A stretch of DNA of 22,755 nt from CAMPJU01 sp046566095 (lineage in GTDB: Bacteria > Pseudomonadota > Gammaproteobacteria > Xanthomonadales > Xanthomonadaceae): assembly GCA_046566095.1 (NCBI GenBank), contig JBKHXI010000067.1, positions 1 to 22,755 of the forward strand. Direction: 5' to 3'. A model generated the notes under the pieces. That model was not told where the DNA came from. It saw only the letters and a program-made list of their open reading frames with translations, and did not search any database. Of the stretch, positions 10,435 to 18,119 are shown one piece after another. Within the stretch, counting starts at the first letter, position 1, and every line of letters begins with the position of its first letter. The translations under genes were made by a program, and so were the position numbers.

Positions 10435-11663
10435 GCGCCCGCCTCCCCGGCGGCGGGCGCGGGCGCGGCGGCGGTCACCAGTTCGGCCACCGCCTCGGCG
10501 GCGCGCGCGGAGGCGCCGCGGCGCAGGGCCAGGTGCAGCTCGCGGAACCGCGGCGCCAGCGCGGCCCCGGGCTGCGGCTGCCGCAGCCAGGCCAGCACCG
10601 CCGCGGCCAGGTTGCGCGGGGTGCACTCGTGCTGCATCAGCTCCGGCACCAGGTCCTCGCGGGCCAGCACGTTCGGCAGGGCGTAGCGGTCGACCTTGAG
10701 CATGCCCAGGCCGCGCACCAGCGCATGCGTGAGCGGGGCGACGCGGTAGCCCACCACCATCGGGCGCTTGGCCAGCATCGCCTCGAGGGTGGCGGTGCCG
10801 GAGGCGAGCAGGACCACGTCCGCGGCGACCATCGCCTCGCGCGCGCGGCCGTCGAGGATCCGCAGCACCGGCGCCAGCGCGCCGGCATCCGGGTGCGCGG
10901 CGAGGATCCGCTCGAAACGGGCGCGCGCCGCCGGCCCGGCCATGGGCGCCACGATCCGCAGCGCCGGCATCGCCTCGCGGACCCGGGCGGCCGCGGCCAG
11001 GAAGTCGGGGGCCAGGCGTTCGATCTCGCCGCCGCGCGACCCCGGCAGCAGCGCCAGCAACGGCACGCCGGGCGCGAGGCCGATGCCGACGCGCGCCGCC
11101 GCGCGGTCGGGCTCCAGCGGCATCGCGTCGGCCAGCGGATGGCCGACGAAACGCGCGTCCACGCCGTGCCGCGCGTAGATCTCCGGCTCCATCGGGAACA
11201 GGCACAGCACCCGGTCGGCGCTGCGGCCGATGCGCGCGGCGCGGCCCTGGCGCCAGGCCCAGACCGAGGGGCCGACGTAGTGCACGGTCGGGATCCCGGC
11301 GCGCCGCAGCCGGCGTTCCAGGCCGAGGTTGAAGTCGGGCGCGTCGATGCCGACGAACACGTCCGGCCGCCAGGCCAGCAGCCGTCGCGCCAGCCCGGCG
11401 CGCAGCCGCAGCAGCCGCGGCAGGTGCCGCAGCACCTCGGCCAGGCCCATCACCGCCAGCGCGCCGCTGTCGTGCCAGGCCTCGAACCCGGCCGCGCGCA
11501 TCGCCTCGCCGCCGACGCCGGCGAACTCGGCGTCCGGGAAGCGCTCGCGCAGCGCGACGACCAGCCCGGCGCCGAGCTGGTCGCCGGAGGCCTCGCCCGC
11601 GACCAGGGCGATGCGCGGGGGGGCGGGCCGCCGCGCTGGCACGGGATCCGGATCGGTCAACAC
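10431..11663 (-). CDS. lpxB: Lipid-A-disaccharide synthase
   Basis: LpxB is a peripheral inner-membrane GT-B glycosyltransferase that condenses UDP-diacylglucosamine with lipid X to form the lipid A disaccharide. At 410 aa it is slightly longer than E. coli LpxB. Landmarks are IALVAGEASGDQLGAGL near the N-terminus, HYVGPSVWAWRQGRA, LCLFPMEPEIY, the donor-site motif LALLPGSRGGEI, and the LLASGTATLEAM and KRPMVVGYR segments. The start is GTG at 11663 with no obvious ribosome binding site; GTG seven codons downstream is possible. The 69-base gap after lpxA is the largest between lpxA and rnhB and contains TATAGT at 11696-11691, which could be a -10 but lacks a -35. The end overlaps rnhB by 4 bases. 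Confidence 0.97.
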   Translation of the reverse strand: MLTDPDPVPARRPAPPRIALVAGEASGDQLGAGLVVALRERFPDAEFAGVGGEAMRAAGFEAWHDSGALAVMGLAEVLRHLPRLLRLRAGLARRLLAWRPDVFVGIDAPDFNLGLERRLRRAGIPTVHYVGPSVWAWRQGRAARIGRSADRVLCLFPMEPEIYARHGVDARFVGHPLADAMPLEPDRAAARVGIGLAPGVPLLALLPGSRGGEIERLAPDFLAAAARVREAMPALRIVAPMAGPAARARFERILAAHPDAGALAPVLRILDGRAREAMVAADVVLLASGTATLEAMLAKRPMVVGYRVAPLTHALVRGLGMLKVDRYALPNVLAREDLVPELMQHECTPRNLAAAVLAWLRQPQPGAALAPRFRELHLALRRGASARAAEAVAELVTAAAPAPAAGEAGA

Positions 11664-11732
11664 GGCGGCGCGGTCGGGGTCACGCGCATGACTATAGCCG
11701 GCCCGCGGCCGTGGGCCCGGGGCGCGGCCGGT

Positions 11733-12521
11733 TCAGCGCAGCAGCGGCCGCTCGGCGGCGGACACGAAGTCCAGCAGCGCGCGCACGTCGTCGTTGCCGC
11801 GCGCCAGTTCCTCCAGCCGCGCCCGTGCGTCCTCCAGCGAGCCGGTGGACATGTACAGCGCCCGGTAGGCGCGCCGGATCGCGGCGATGCGCTCGGGCCC
11901 GAAACCGCGGCGCTTCAGGCCCTCGGCATTGATGCCGCGCGGCCGGCCGTAGCCGTCCTGGGCGACCATGACGAACGGCGGCACGTCGCCGTTGACGAAG
12001 GCGCCCATGCCGACGAAGGCGTGGGCGCCGATCCGGCAGAACTGGTGCACGCCGGCGAATCCGCTGAGGATCGCGTGGTCGCCCACCATGACGTGCCCGG
12101 CGAGGGTGGCGTTGTTGGAAAACACGCAGTGGTCGCCGACCCGGCAGTCGTGGGCGATGTGGGTGTAGGCGAGCAGCCAGTTGTCGTCGCCGATGCGGGT
12201 GGTCCCGCCGCCGCCGCCGGTACCGCGGTTGACGGTGACGAATTCGCGGATGGTGTTGCGGTCGCCGATCTCCAGCGCCACCGGCTCGCCGGCGTATTTC
12301 TTGTCCTGCGGGTCGCCTCCGATCGCGGCATGGCCGTGGATGCGGTTGTCGCGGCCGATCCGGGTCGGGCCGTGGATGCTGCAGTGCGGGCCGATCCAGC
12401 TGCCGTCGCCGATCTCCACGCCGGCGCCGACCAGGGTGAACGCCCCGATCCGGACTCCCCGGCCCAGCCGGGCGGACGGATCGACCACGGCGCTGGGATG
12501 GATGTCGGGGGCGTCGTTCAC
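11733..12521 (-). CDS. lpxA: UDP-N-acetylglucosamine acyltransferase
   Basis: LpxA transfers the 3-hydroxyacyl chain from ACP to UDP-GlcNAc, the first step of lipid A synthesis. It is a cytoplasmic left-handed beta-helix trimer. The 262-aa length equals that of the E. coli enzyme. Hexapeptide repeats fill residues 7-190 (IHPSAVVDPSARLG, VRIGAF, VEIGDGSWIGPHCSI). The active-site segment is THIAHDC (His121 and His124, the latter equivalent to the catalytic His of the family), followed by NNATLAGHV and GVHQFCRIGAH. The helical C-terminus starts at GLKRRGF. GTG at 12521 overlaps the fabZ stop as GTGA and gives the expected N-terminus; the upstream extension to 12548 lies in fabZ and is rejected. 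A glycine run (about 102-106) sits in a loop. Confidence 0.97.
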   Translation of the reverse strand: MNDAPDIHPSAVVDPSARLGRGVRIGAFTLVGAGVEIGDGSWIGPHCSIHGPTRIGRDNRIHGHAAIGGDPQDKKYAGEPVALEIGDRNTIREFVTVNRGTGGGGGTTRIGDDNWLLAYTHIAHDCRVGDHCVFSNNATLAGHVMVGDHAILSGFAGVHQFCRIGAHAFVGMGAFVNGDVPPFVMVAQDGYGRPRGINAEGLKRRGFGPERIAAIRRAYRALYMSTGSLEDARARLEELARGNDDVRALLDFVSAAERPLLR

Positions 12522-13009
12522 GCTCTGTCCTTGTCCACCTCGGCGCACAGGATGTCGGCGCAGGCCACCTGCTGGCCGTCGACCCGGGCGACGCTTTCGA
12601 ACATCGCCATGTTGCGGATCGTGCGCTTGAGCGTGACCTCGAGATCCAGGCGGTCGCCCGGCCCGACCATGCGGCTGAATTTCGCGCCGTCGATCTTCAC
12701 CAGGTAGTAGATCTTGCCGTCGGCCAGGGAGCCGTGGTTGTCGATACTGTGCGACAGCCGGGTCAGTACGCCTCCGGCCTGCGCCAGGGCCTCGAGCACC
12801 AGGACGCCGGGCATGACCGGGTGCCCGGGGAAATGTCCGTTGAAGAACTGCTCGTTGCCGGTGACGTTCTTGTAGCCCAGCACCCTGCGGTGCGGCTCGA
12901 ATTCGAGCACGCGGTCGATCAACAGGAACGGGTAACGATGCGGAAGCAGCTGCTGTATGGCAACCGAATCGAGCGGCAACTGGATGGAGTGTTCGGTATT
13001 CGGGGACAT
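12518..13009 (-). CDS. fabZ: 3-hydroxyacyl-ACP dehydratase FabZ
   Basis: FabZ dehydrates beta-hydroxyacyl-ACP in fatty acid elongation and competes with LpxA/LpxD for 3-hydroxyacyl-ACP, which explains why these genes travel together. It has a single hotdog fold of 163 aa. The catalytic pair is His59 in NGHFPGHPVMPG and Glu73 in VLEALAQAGG; LLPHRYPFLLIDRV precedes it. Two starts are possible: ATG at 13009, with GGAAG 7 bases upstream and a family-typical N-terminus, or ATG at 13027, which overlaps the lpxD stop as ATGA and would add MNGRKQ. I prefer 13009 for its ribosome binding site. The gene ends in a 4-base overlap with lpxA. Confidence 0.96.
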   Translation of the reverse strand: MSPNTEHSIQLPLDSVAIQQLLPHRYPFLLIDRVLEFEPHRRVLGYKNVTGNEQFFNGHFPGHPVMPGVLVLEALAQAGGVLTRLSHSIDNHGSLADGKIYYLVKIDGAKFSRMVGPGDRLDLEVTLKRTIRNMAMFESVARVDGQQVACADILCAEVDKDRA

Positions 13010-13023
13010 CTGCTTTCTTCCGT

Positions 13024-14082
13024 TCATGGCCGGTCGGCGCGCAGGCTCCGCGCGAGCGCGTCGAGCTGCCTGAAGCGGGCGGCGTTGCGGCGCCAGCTGC
13101 GATTGTCCATCAACGGCGTACCGGACGAGTATTCGCCCGGCTCGCGGATCGAGCGGGTCACCAGGCTCATCGCCGTCACCACCACGCGGTCGCAGACCTC
13201 CAGGTGGCCGAGGATGCCGGCGCCGCCGCCGATCAGGCAATAGCGGCCGATCCGCGCGCTGCCGGCGACCGCGGCGCAGCCGGCCATGGCGGTATGGGCG
13301 CCGACGAACACGTTGTGGCCGATCTGGATCTGGTTGTCCAGGCGCACGTCGTGCTCGAGCACGGTGTCCCCGAGCGCGCCGCGGTCGATGGTGGTGTTGG
13401 CGCCGATCTCGCAGTCGTCGCCGATGCGCACCCCGCCCAGCTGCGGTACCTTCAGCCACCGCGCCTCGCCGCCGGACGGCCCGGGCCGTTCCATGGCCAG
13501 GCCGAAGCCGTCGGCGCCGATCACCGCCCCTGGGTGCACCAGCACCCGCCGTCCCAGCCGCGCCCGCGTCACCAGCACCACGCGCGCGACCAGTTCGCTG
13601 CCTTCGCCGACCGTGCAGTCCTCGCCGAGCACGCAGCCGGGCCCGACCACGGCGCCGGCGTCGACCCGGCTGCGGGCGCCGATGCAGGCATGCGGCCCGA
13701 TCGAGGCCGAGGGATCGACGCTGGCCGCCGGGTCCACGACCGCCGAGGGATGGATCCCGGGCGCATGCGCGCGCGCCGGTTCGAACAGCGCCGCGATCCG
13801 CGCGAACGCGACGTAGGGGTCGGCGGCGACCAGGCAGGTGCCGTCGTGCCCGGCGGCGTCCTCCTCGCGCAGCACCACCACGCCGGCGCGGGTCGAGGCC
13901 AGCTGGCCGCGGTAGCGCGGGTTGGCGAGGAAGGCCAGCTGCCGCGGGCCGGCGTCGGCGAGCGTCGCCACGCCCTCGACCGCGACCGCGCCGTCGCCGC
14001 GCAGCCGCAGCGCGAAGCGCGCAGCCAGGCTCGCGGCGGTGTGGCGCCCGCCGCCGCGGCCCGGATCCTCGGATGCGCTCAT
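13024..14082 (-). CDS. lpxD: UDP-3-O-acylglucosamine N-acyltransferase
   Basis: LpxD adds the N-linked 3-hydroxyacyl chain to UDP-3-O-acylglucosamine, the third step of lipid A synthesis. It is 352 aa. An N-terminal uridine-binding domain (about 15-105, with LADAGPRQLAFLANPRY) is followed by a left-handed beta-helix of hexapeptide repeats (about 108-300), and a C-terminal helix acts as the ACP-binding arm. The conserved NTTIDRGAL and LDNQIQIGHNV are present; His256 aligns with the catalytic His of the family. ATG at 14082 has GGAG 7 bases upstream. The gene lies only 22 bases after bamA. The chaperone gene skp, which separates bamA and lpxD in enterobacteria, is absent. Confidence 0.98.
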   Translation of the reverse strand: MSASEDPGRGGGRHTAASLAARFALRLRGDGAVAVEGVATLADAGPRQLAFLANPRYRGQLASTRAGVVVLREEDAAGHDGTCLVAADPYVAFARIAALFEPARAHAPGIHPSAVVDPAASVDPSASIGPHACIGARSRVDAGAVVGPGCVLGEDCTVGEGSELVARVVLVTRARLGRRVLVHPGAVIGADGFGLAMERPGPSGGEARWLKVPQLGGVRIGDDCEIGANTTIDRGALGDTVLEHDVRLDNQIQIGHNVFVGAHTAMAGCAAVAGSARIGRYCLIGGGAGILGHLEVCDRVVVTAMSLVTRSIREPGEYSSGTPLMDNRSWRRNAARFRQLDALARSLRADRP

Positions 14083-14104
14083 GGCCCGTCTCCGGCGGCG
14101 CCGG

Positions 14105-16609
14105 TCAGAACCCGCCGCCGAAGGTGAACTGCAGGCGTTCGGTCTGGTCGCCGTCGAACTCGCGCAGCGGGAACGCGTAGCTGATGGAGATCGGGCCGAT
14201 CGGCGCGCGCCACAGGATCGCGACGCCGGTGGAGACGCGGAAGGTGCCCACGTCGAAATCGTCGACGTTGGTGAATACGTTGCCGAAATCCAGGAACGTC
14301 GAGATGCGGATGGCCGGCGTGGCCAGCAGGCGCGGGAAGAACAGTTCCAGGGAGCCGACGGTCTTGACCGCGCCTCCCAGCGGTTGGCCGAACTGCGCGC
14401 CCGGCAGCGGTTCGGCGCGGGGACCGACCGTGTTGTCCCGGAACCCTCGGATCGAGCGCACGCCGCCGGCGTAGAAGTTCTCGAAGAACGGCAGGCCGTC
14501 GGCGGTGACGGTCTCGATGTAGTCCGGGGAAGTGCCCGGAATGCACGGGTCGCTGGGCGGCGGCGTTTGCGGATCCGGATCCTCGGCCGTCGGGTCCGGC
14601 GGCGGGATGAAGCAGATGTCGCGCGTGACCGGGTCGCCGTAGCTGTCGCCGTAGCCCAGCTCCGCGCGCGTATTGAGCACCAGGGACGGCGTCAGCGGCC
14701 AGTACTTGGAGAACTCGTAGTTGATCTTGTAGTACTCCACCGTGGACCCGGGCAGGGTCGCCTCGGTCGAGATGCGCTGGTACATGCCGAGGGTCGGCGC
14801 GAAGAAATCGTTGCGGGTGTCGCGCGCCCAGCCCAGTTCGGTGCGCCAGGCGTGGAAGGTGCGGGAACCGAGCGCGTTGATGTAGTCGACGATCGGCTTG
14901 GGCGTGGCGCCGGGGAACACGAAGATCTCGTTGCTGTCGATGCCGAACAGCGAGGTGACGGTGTCGGTTTCCGTGATCGGCAGCCCGAGCACCAGCTGCC
15001 CCGAACCGCTGGTGCTGGAGAACTGCGCGACGTTGAAGTTGGCGTTGTCGAACTCGCGCCAGCGCAGGTTGTAGCCCAGGGACATCCCCTCGTCGGTGAA
15101 GTAGGGATTCAGGAACGAGAAGTCGTAGCGCTGGACGAAATCGTTGCGCTGCACCTGCATGCTCAGCTGGTTTCCGCTGCCCAGGAAGTTGGCCTGCGAG
15201 ACCTGGATCGAGGTCGTCAGCCCCGACAGCTGGGAATAGCCGATGCCGAAGGTCAGGTTGCCCGAGGTGGTTTCCTTGACGTTGAAGACCAGGTCGACCT
15301 GGTCGGGGCTTCCGGGAACCTGCGGCGTCTCGACGTCGACCGATTCGAAGAACCCGAGCCTCTGCAGCCGGATCTTGGAGCGGTCGATCGCGGCCTGCGA
15401 GTACCAGGCCCCTTCGAACTGGCGCATCTCGCGGCGCAGGACCTCGTCGGCGGTGCGGGTGTTGCCCTTGAACTGGATCCGGCGGACGTTGACCCGCGGC
15501 CCGGGCTGGACCTGCAGGTTGATGCCGACCGTCCGCGCCTCGCGGTCCACGTCCGGGATCGGGTTGACCTGGGCGAAGGCGTAGCCGATGTTGCCGAGTG
15601 CGGCGGTGATGTTGTCCGACGACAGTTCCAGCACCCGGCGCGAGAAGATCTGCCCCTCGCGGGCGAAGACCATGGCCTCGACCTGTTCCTTGGGCAGGAT
15701 GGTCTCGCCGCTGACCTCGACCTTGGACAGGCGGTACTGCTCGCCTTCGGTCACGCCGGCGGTGATGTAGATGTCCTGCTTGTCCGGGCTGATCGCGACC
15801 TGCGGAGTGTCCACGCTGAAGTCGATGTAGCCGCGGTCCAGATAGAAGGAGTTGAGTTTCTCCAGGTCGCCGGAGAGCTTCTCGCGCGAGTACTGGTCGT
15901 CGCGCCGGTACCAGCTCAGCCAGTTGCTTTCGGACGACTCCCAGCCCTTGGTGATCTCCCGGTCCTCGAAGGTCTCGTTGCCGATCAGGTTGATGTGTCG
16001 GATGCGCGCGGCCGCGCCTTCCTTGATGGCGATGGCGACGTCGACCCGGTTGCGGTCGAGCCGGGTCACGGTGGGGGTGATGGCGACGTTGTACTTGCCG
16101 CGGTCGTTGTACTGCCGGGTCAGCTCCTGGGTGACGCGGTCCAGCGCCAGGCGGTCGAAGGTGCGGCCCTCGGCCAGGCCGATCTCGGTCAGGCCCTTGG
16201 TCAGGTCCTCGGTCTTGATGTCCTTGTTACCGGTGATGGTGAGCTTGTTGATCGCCGGGCGCTCGACCACGGTCACCACCAGGATGTCGCCCTGGCGGTC
16301 CAGGCGCACGTCCTCGAAGAAGCCGGTGCGGTACAGGGCGCGGATCGCGTTGGCCGCGGCGGTCGCATCCACCCGGTCGCCGCGCTGGATCGGCAGGTAG
16401 GTGAACACGGTGCCGGCGGAGATCCGCTGCAGGCCGTCGACGCGGATGTCGCCGACCACGAAGGGCTCGACCGGCGGCGGTGGCGGCACCTCCGCGTCGC
16501 GGCCCTGCTGCGGCAGCGCGAACGGATCGGTCGTCTGCGCCCAGGCAGGGCCGGCGAGCGCCGAGGCGAGGGCGAGGGCGAGCAGGCGGCGGGGGCAAGG
16601 TGGCGTCAT
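14105..16609 (-). CDS. bamA: Outer membrane protein assembly factor BamA
   Basis: BamA is the Omp85 insertase at the heart of the BAM complex, folding beta-barrel proteins into the outer membrane. It is 834 aa. A signal peptide ends at about A24/Q25 (AWAQ). Five POTRA domains follow (about 45-445; the first opens IRVDGLQRISAGTVF, and a later one has RIQFKGNTRTADEVLRREMRQ). The 16-strand barrel begins near VNVKETTSGNLTFGIGYSQ. The loop-6 motif reads SIRGF (RGF at 721-723), and the protein ends in the terminal phenylalanine recognised by BAM (FTFGGGF). Just before FFENFYAGG there is an extended Pro/Asp-rich surface loop with two cysteines (C666, C689). ATG at 16609 is chosen because it begins directly with the signal peptide; the 13-codon extension to 16648 would start inside a hairpin. 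The ribosome binding site is weak. Confidence 0.97.
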   Translation of the reverse strand: MTPPCPRRLLALALASALAGPAWAQTTDPFALPQQGRDAEVPPPPPVEPFVVGDIRVDGLQRISAGTVFTYLPIQRGDRVDATAAANAIRALYRTGFFEDVRLDRQGDILVVTVVERPAINKLTITGNKDIKTEDLTKGLTEIGLAEGRTFDRLALDRVTQELTRQYNDRGKYNVAITPTVTRLDRNRVDVAIAIKEGAAARIRHINLIGNETFEDREITKGWESSESNWLSWYRRDDQYSREKLSGDLEKLNSFYLDRGYIDFSVDTPQVAISPDKQDIYITAGVTEGEQYRLSKVEVSGETILPKEQVEAMVFAREGQIFSRRVLELSSDNITAALGNIGYAFAQVNPIPDVDREARTVGINLQVQPGPRVNVRRIQFKGNTRTADEVLRREMRQFEGAWYSQAAIDRSKIRLQRLGFFESVDVETPQVPGSPDQVDLVFNVKETTSGNLTFGIGYSQLSGLTTSIQVSQANFLGSGNQLSMQVQRNDFVQRYDFSFLNPYFTDEGMSLGYNLRWREFDNANFNVAQFSSTSGSGQLVLGLPITETDTVTSLFGIDSNEIFVFPGATPKPIVDYINALGSRTFHAWRTELGWARDTRNDFFAPTLGMYQRISTEATLPGSTVEYYKINYEFSKYWPLTPSLVLNTRAELGYGDSYGDPVTRDICFIPPPDPTAEDPDPQTPPPSDPCIPGTSPDYIETVTADGLPFFENFYAGGVRSIRGFRDNTVGPRAEPLPGAQFGQPLGGAVKTVGSLELFFPRLLATPAIRISTFLDFGNVFTNVDDFDVGTFRVSTGVAILWRAPIGPISISYAFPLREFDGDQTERLQFTFGGGF

Positions 16610-16635
16610 CGTCGCGTCCGTCAGGGAATGGGGAA

Positions 16636-16724
16636 GGCCCGGGCGCATCCGTGGGGGACGCGTCCGGGCCAGGCTGCCGCCGGCATGGTGCCGGAGGCGT
16701 TTGCGCGGGCGGCAGCCGCCCGCG
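16636..16724 (-). promoter_or_regulatory. Cluster of three stem-loops in the rseP-bamA intergenic region
   Basis: In transcript order there is a perfect 9-bp stem with a 3-base loop (16724-16704, CGCGGGCGG/CCGCCCGCG), then a 6-bp stem CCGGCA/TGCCGG (16694-16680) that can extend further, then a 15-base-arm stem with a 5-base loop (16670-16636, two imperfect pairs). None is followed by a U-run. bamA begins 27 bases after the last stem. The cluster could be an attenuator, an RNase processing or stabilising element that sets the BamA:RseP ratio, or a repeat. A 10-bp palindrome GCTTCGAAGC (16725-16734) lies beside it. A lone GGGAATG unit of the dispersed repeat family is at 16624-16630. Confidence 0.45.
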
Positions 16725-16766
16725 GCTTCGAAGCGTCCGGTGTTCCCGGCGGCTTCCGCGCAGGCA

Positions 16767-18119
16767 TCAGCGCACCAGCAGCAGGATGTCGTTGTAGAAC
16801 GCCAGGCCCATGAGCCCCGCGAGCAGGGCGAGCCCGACGTACTGGCCGGCGACCATCGCGCGTTCGCTCAACGGGCTGCCCTTGGCCAGCTCGATAAGGT
16901 AATACAGCAGGTGTCCGCCGTCCAAGACCGGGATCGGCAGCAGGTTGATGATCGCCAGGCTCAGGCTCAGCAGGGCCAGGAAGTTCAGGAACCAGGCCAG
17001 GCCCATCCCGGCCGAGGCGTTGGCGTAGCGGGCGATGGTGATCGGGCCGGAGACGTTTTCCACCGAGGCCCGGCCGTCGAAGATCCGGGCGATCATGCCG
17101 ATCGAGTCGCGGCCCAGCTGCCAGCCGGCGCGGACCGCCGCCGGCAGCGCCGCCAGCGGGCCGTGGCGCAGGGTGGCGTCGTGGGCCGGGCGTTCGGCCG
17201 GGGCCTGGACGATGCCCAGCACCCAGCGCGGCCCGCCGGCCCCGTCCTCGAGCCGGGCCGGGACGATCTCCAGCGCCAGCCGCTCGCCGTCGCGCTCGAC
17301 CTCGACCATGCCGCCGCCCTCGGCCCCGAGCCGCTGCACCAGCGGTCCGATCTGCTCGAAGCTGGCCACTGGGCTGCCGCCGATCGCGGTGATCCGGTCG
17401 CCCTCGGCCAGCAGCCCGGCCGCAGGGCCGTCCGGATCGACCCGGCCGACCAGGGGCGGGCGCAGGAAGTGGCGCGGGGTCAGGCCGGCGACCTGGATCG
17501 CGCGCCGCTCCTCGAAGCCGGCCGGCATCCGCGACAGCTGCAGTTCGCGGGCGAGCTGCTCGCCGTCGCGGCTGCGCACCTGCAGCGGCAGGTCGCGGCG
17601 GTCCAGGGCGGCGGTGGTGATGGCGAGTGCGGCCTCGCTCCAGGTCGGGGTCTGGCGCCCGCCCACGGCCAGCAGGGTGTCGCCGGGCCGCAGCCCGGAT
17701 TCGGCGGCGATGCCCTCGACGTGGCCGACCACCGGCGCGTAGTCGGGGCGCCCGACCACGAACATCGCCCACAGCAGGGCCACGCACAGCAGCAGGTTGG
17801 CGGCCGGGCCGGCGGCGACGATCGCGATCCGGCGCCACACCGACTGCCGGTTGAAGGCCTCGTGCGCGTGTTCCGGTGGCACCGGGCCCTCGCGTTCGTC
17901 CAGCATCTTCACGTAGCCGCCCAGGGGCAGCGCCGCGACCACGTACTCGGTGCCGTCGCGGCCGCGGCGCGACCACAGCGGCCGGCCGAAGCCGACCGAG
18001 AACCGCAGCACCCGGACCCCGTTGCGCCGCGCCACCCAGTAATGGCCGTATTCGTGGAAGGTGACCAGCACGCCGATGCTGACCACCATCCACCAGATCG
18101 AGCCGAGCAGGTCAGTCAT
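16767..18119 (-). CDS. rseP: Site-2 intramembrane zinc metalloprotease RseP
   Basis: RseP cleaves the anti-sigma factor RseA within the inner membrane, after DegS, to release sigma-E, and it also removes remnant signal peptides. It is 450 aa, as in E. coli. The zinc motif HEYGH (H22, E23, H26) lies in the first transmembrane helix, and the third ligand is D400 in NLLPIPVLDGGHLLYY near the C-terminus. Tandem PDZ domains occupy roughly residues 115-310 in the periplasm (AESGLRPGDTLLAVGG; then DGPAAGLLAEGDRITAIGG). ATG at 18119 overlaps the dxr stop as ATGA. It sits upstream of bamA, so envelope stress control and barrel assembly are co-expressed. Confidence 0.98.
   Translation of the reverse strand: MTDLLGSIWWMVVSIGVLVTFHEYGHYWVARRNGVRVLRFSVGFGRPLWSRRGRDGTEYVVAALPLGGYVKMLDEREGPVPPEHAHEAFNRQSVWRRIAIVAAGPAANLLLCVALLWAMFVVGRPDYAPVVGHVEGIAAESGLRPGDTLLAVGGRQTPTWSEAALAITTAALDRRDLPLQVRSRDGEQLARELQLSRMPAGFEERRAIQVAGLTPRHFLRPPLVGRVDPDGPAAGLLAEGDRITAIGGSPVASFEQIGPLVQRLGAEGGGMVEVERDGERLALEIVPARLEDGAGGPRWVLGIVQAPAERPAHDATLRHGPLAALPAAVRAGWQLGRDSIGMIARIFDGRASVENVSGPITIARYANASAGMGLAWFLNFLALLSLSLAIINLLPIPVLDGGHLLYYLIELAKGSPLSERAMVAGQYVGLALLAGLMGLAFYNDILLLVR

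Noticed and set aside
11657..11689. 10-codon mini-frame (MRVTPTAPPC) overlapping the lpxB start
   Set aside because: It could be a leader peptide coupled to lpxB, but it has no ribosome binding site and its length is expected by chance.
11691..11696. TATAGT on the minus strand as an internal lpxB promoter
   Set aside because: There is no -35 hexamer at an acceptable distance; a lone -10-like hexamer is not enough.
13922..16813. Plus-strand open frame of 963 codons opposite bamA
   Set aside because: It is antisense to a clearly recognised bamA and spans intergenic hairpins at both ends; there is no coherent protein family.
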